From Paenibacillus sp. UNC499MF (GTDB lineage Bacteria; Bacillota; Bacilli; Paenibacillales; NBRC-103111), in NCBI RefSeq assembly GCF_900107975.1, contig NZ_FNVF01000003.1:377155-441154 (forward strand): a DNA stretch of 64,000 bases. Reading direction: 5' to 3'. The notes under the pieces were generated by a model. That model was not told the DNA's origin, did no database searches, and saw only the letters and a list, made by a program, of their open reading frames with translations. A program made the translations under genes and the position numbers. Shown piece by piece: positions 62,401-64,000 of the stretch (position 1 is the stretch's first letter; the number at the start of each line of letters is the position of its first letter).

Positions 62401-63825
62401 CATCCGGTATGAATTTACCGTCGGCCAGAATGCGTCTCTGAACTGAGCGGCATCGTTATTGTACAAATACGTCATGCCGTCGCCCGTGTACCAGCCCTTC
62501 GTATGCTCGCCGTTGATTCCCCCCTCATAGTTGGAAATTCGCGAAGACGACATGCTGATAGCGTAGGCATATCCCTCCCGCGCATGAACAACACGATCCA
62601 TCGCCGAAAATTGATGATGGACAATCAAATCCCCGCGCGGCACGACGGACGTATCCTTCATTAAAGCTTTGAAAAGAACAAGATCCCGAATCGGCATGCC
62701 CTCATATTTGTTGGACATACTCGTATCCGATAAAACCCATTCTTTGACCATGCTTTTGTAACGGGCCGCAAGCTCGGGAGGAGCAAATTGTGACATCCGG
62801 TTAATGGTCCACGCAGTTCCGCGAGTGTTGTTGTTATACCGCGATACCGCCCGCCCGCTGACCATTTCCATCATATGTCCGCCGTAAATGAGCGGCTCGA
62901 ACGAATGGGTGATCCAGTCGTACGCATTCGCCAAGTTCGGATCTTGAATCGGCCAAGGCGAATCATTCAATATCGTCAAAAGCTTAGCGATATCGCCAAG
63001 CAGGACACTTCCGTAACTTCCGGTATACGCAATATTGTTATGCTGAATAAAAGAACCGTCGGAATAAAAACCGTCGCCGCTTGTTACCGGAGGAAATACC
63101 GAGCTAATGGAGCCGCGCGCCTGAACGATTTTCGTTTCACTTTTGCCGATAACTCCCCGAATCAGTACTGCCAATGCTTTATCCAAAAGGTTTGCGCCTG
63201 TTTCTTTCAATGTGCTGCCCAGCCGTAGGGTGGGATCGGGTATAAACTTGTCAATCGTCCGGGTATAACGGGCAACTTGCTCGGGAGAAAGGTGGTCATA
63301 CATTAAAGTCATGATATCGCCGAGAGACAGCGGTGATCCGATTTCCCAATCCCACCAGTTGTTGTATTTCGCTTTATTCTCATTAAAGCGATTGGTATAC
63401 ATCCAATCCAAACCCGCCATAATATCTTGTTTAAGCCCCTCATTCCGGTACAAGTCCGAGCCTTGAGTCGAGTAGGCAATCGCCATGTCCTTCAACCGGT
63501 TATAAGAAAGGGTAATATGGCTTGAATCCGTCGTACTCCCATAATCCGCCCACAACGACTTGCGTGCCGGGTCTTTAAGGAGCAGGTCCCAAAAGCCGGT
63601 TTTTTGGTCGTTGGTTACCTTTTTGGCGTTCGCCTCCACCGCTTGACGGATATCTTCATCGTTCAAATCGATTTGCCTGCCGCCCGTCAAAAACGCAAAC
63701 CATTTGTCCCTCATGGAATCGATCGGGTCCGGCTGCTGAGCTTGAACAGAAACGGGAAAAGAGGTGAAAATGAGCGCGACTATCGTTAAAGCAATGACTC
63801 CAACTTGCAAAATGGACTTTTTCAC
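59461..63825 (-). CDS. SLH-anchored polysaccharide lyase family 8 protein with cohesin-like domain
   Basis: A 1454-residue exported protein. Signal peptide to about 30; PL8 lyase (hyaluronate/chondroitin/xanthan lyase class) at about 35-790 with NNWWDWEIGSPLSLGDIM and the catalytic region FIQHNNIAYTGSYG (histidine 262, tyrosines 266 and 270); a DNRLRE/CBM96-like sandwich (about 805-970); an Ig-like repeat (975-1055); a cohesin-type domain (1063-1194); a Gly-Asn linker (1201-1265); and three SLH domains to the end, which bind wall polymers. Start GTG 63825 after GGAG. The glycan is not determinable. Confidence 0.9.
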   Translation of the reverse strand: MKKSILQVGVIALTIVALIFTSFPVSVQAQQPDPIDSMRDKWFAFLTGGRQIDLNDEDIRQAVEANAKKVTNDQKTGFWDLLLKDPARKSLWADYGSTTDSSHITLSYNRLKDMAIAYSTQGSDLYRNEGLKQDIMAGLDWMYTNRFNENKAKYNNWWDWEIGSPLSLGDIMTLMYDHLSPEQVARYTRTIDKFIPDPTLRLGSTLKETGANLLDKALAVLIRGVIGKSETKIVQARGSISSVFPPVTSGDGFYSDGSFIQHNNIAYTGSYGSVLLGDIAKLLTILNDSPWPIQDPNLANAYDWITHSFEPLIYGGHMMEMVSGRAVSRYNNNTRGTAWTINRMSQFAPPELAARYKSMVKEWVLSDTSMSNKYEGMPIRDLVLFKALMKDTSVVPRGDLIVHHQFSAMDRVVHAREGYAYAISMSSSRISNYEGGINGEHTKGWYTGDGMTYLYNNDAAQFRDAFWPTVNSYRMPGTTSDGLPRTGSKVTSKSWVGGASMDELYGTAGMDLAPPGSKLNGKKSWFMFDNEIVALGAGITTPDSRKVETIVENRMINPAGNNKLIVNGETMPSDLGWSKNLAGVKWANLQGTAAGADIGYYFPETANVSALREARSGSWRDINPTGPTDIITRNYVSLAIDHGTKPADQSYSYVLLPALNAAATQSYSENPDVRILSNTAQIQGVQETKLGLTGVHFWVPGTLDRIRAYQPASLMMKEKGDELTISVSDPTQSQSKVKVELAAAASQVLASDPSVKVLRMLPTVQLEVDTRGSLGRSHSVQLKINPDQEVELPGETDYEPDPAAKVRVPVTEDTFVNGGTDANNNFGSRGYLNIRNGSGNTDRKVFLKFALPSSLQEIHTVSLNVYGETKDGSGNISDIGVYEVPDDSWTETTLTFANKPASGKQIDVATFTTPEQWRKFDVTPFVLTQQQGDKVASFSLQQVGSNLASTIRSRKSEDGKYQAYLEVLLKDTKAPATSVRVDGNSGADQENYKDVTLHFTAVDDPNGWGVLRSEYRINGGKWTTVKAGQGVIREKGVHNIEYRSIDKAGNMEEAQKLTVVLANADTELSGNQSVIKGEPLIVTYRIKKAVSDMYSHDLTLDYDAHVLEFVSAESVQKGVSILKSKAEDTGRLRFVIAGEGQEIQGNADLLKLTFKAKKATEAVSGKIEVVQAILADKQGSEMAVTPSSLHFSVQASTEEPGPVKPDPGDNGSGTDNGNGNGTGNGNGNGNGNGSGSGNGNGNGSDGSNSNSNGNGTGSGTDNGGHVEPEIPTDNTEAVVLNDLNGHWAEEKIQEAAKKGLILGYPDGSFQPDKKITRAEFTSLLVRGLKLDEETELAFSDQDLKDHWAKPDIAKAVKKGLISGYQDNTFRAEQDITRAELTVMAVKSLNLAEESPDLTSFVDQGDIPVWARGWVAAAVSKGLVTGRDNRTFAPLAPATRAEAVVILLNVLSLRK
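60046..60200. repeat. Six-base coding repeat for the Gly-Asn linker
   Basis: Plus-strand units close to CCGTTA/CCATTG repeat for about 150 bases and encode (GN/GT/GS)n between the cohesin and SLH parts of the lyase. Prone to slippage, so the linker length may vary between strains. Confidence 0.85.
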
Positions 63826-63858
63826 GAAAATAACACTCCTTTCGTTTATATAACTGAC

Positions 63859-64000
63859 TTATGGAAAAATCCGCTCCGCGAACCACATCAGGTCACTGCG
63901 GTCGATTTTATGGTCTCCGTTCACATCGGCAGCCTTTACCGTTTCCCAATCCGGGCTGCTTGTATCTTTACCGAAATGCGCGGCCGCCATAGCCAAATCT
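63859..64000 (-). CDS. C-terminal end of a dockerin-bearing protein (partial)
   Basis: The last 46 residues of a gene extending beyond the right edge. The tail [18 protein letters not shown] is a calcium-loop dockerin-type repeat; an earlier partial half ([10 protein letters not shown]) precedes it. Ends 34 bases before the lyase start, so it is in the same operon. The catalytic part is outside the window. Confidence 0.8.
   Translation of the reverse strand, partial: DLAMAAAHFGKDTSSPDWETVKAADVNGDHKIDRSDLMWFAERIFP

Overview
The window looks like a chromosomal segment from a spore-forming, low-to-mid GC Gram-positive bacterium, most probably Paenibacillus or a close relative. The reasons are the dense set of sporulation genes (spmA/B, dacB, ytfJ, spoVAA/AB/AF, spoIIAA-AB-sigF, dacF, spoIIM, mciZ), the resABCDE cytochrome c maturation cluster, an FMN-riboswitch riboflavin operon, and a large SLH-anchored polysaccharide lyase of the kind common in Paenibacillus. 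Most genes lie on the minus strand, so the map reads from right to left in the direction of transcription. No tRNA, rRNA, CRISPR array, phage or intact insertion sequence was seen.

Layout from left to right. 1-5.9 kb: resE (partial), resD, resC, resB, resA and rluB. 6.1-8.6 kb: spmB, spmA, dacB. 8.6-10.2 kb: a plus-strand ArsB/NhaD-type ion transporter preceded by a promoter and a leader carrying an intrinsic terminator. 10.2-13.4 kb: ytfJ, ytfI, scpB, scpA. 13.4-17.7 kb: ribH, ribBA, ribE, ribD and an FMN riboswitch separated from ribD by an unusually long leader. 18-20.2 kb: a small DUF421-like protein, ppiB, lysA. 20.4-27.1 kb: spoVAF, spoVAB, spoVAA, a DUF378 gene, sigF, spoIIAB, spoIIAA, dacF. 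27.3-30.7 kb: a CHASE3-HAMP-GAF hybrid histidine kinase and a membrane-tethered CuA domain. 30.8-35.6 kb: punA (with a switch-like leader), xerD, yqzK, an SDR, fur and spoIIM. 35.9-39.8 kb: a PCYCGC lipoprotein, an EndoQ-type nuclease, nudF, mciZ and an LCP-family protein. 40-47 kb: a PepT-like peptidase, prli42, and the branched-chain 2-oxoacid dehydrogenase operon (lpdV-bkdAA-bkdAB-bkdB). 47-49 kb: small genes of unknown function. 49.1-53 kb: an ECF transporter energising module (one EcfA plus an EcfA-EcfT fusion) divergent from bioY across a BirA-type operator. 53-57.7 kb: a lipoprotein, a UbiD decarboxylase, a DUF6884 protein and an LD-carboxypeptidase. 57.7-64 kb: cell-surface genes, including a copper amine oxidase N-domain protein, a 1454-residue PL8/cohesin/SLH protein, and the end of a gene encoding a dockerin-like C-terminus.

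Functional themes. The res genes couple redox signalling with cytochrome c maturation. The sporulation genes cover compartment-specific sigma control (spoIIA), cortex synthesis (dacB, dacF), dehydration and germination (spmAB, spoVA), engulfment (spoIIM) and probable shutdown of division (mciZ). Candidate sigma-H, sigma-E and sigma-F/G promoters can be read in front of spoIIAA, dacB and spoVAA. The least ordinary items are the EcfA-EcfT fusion facing bioY, the cohesin-bearing lyase next to a dockerin-bearing gene, two leaders with attenuator-like structures (8.7 kb and 31.7 kb), the long FMN leader, the greatly extended SpoVAF N-terminus, and the stand-alone CuA protein.
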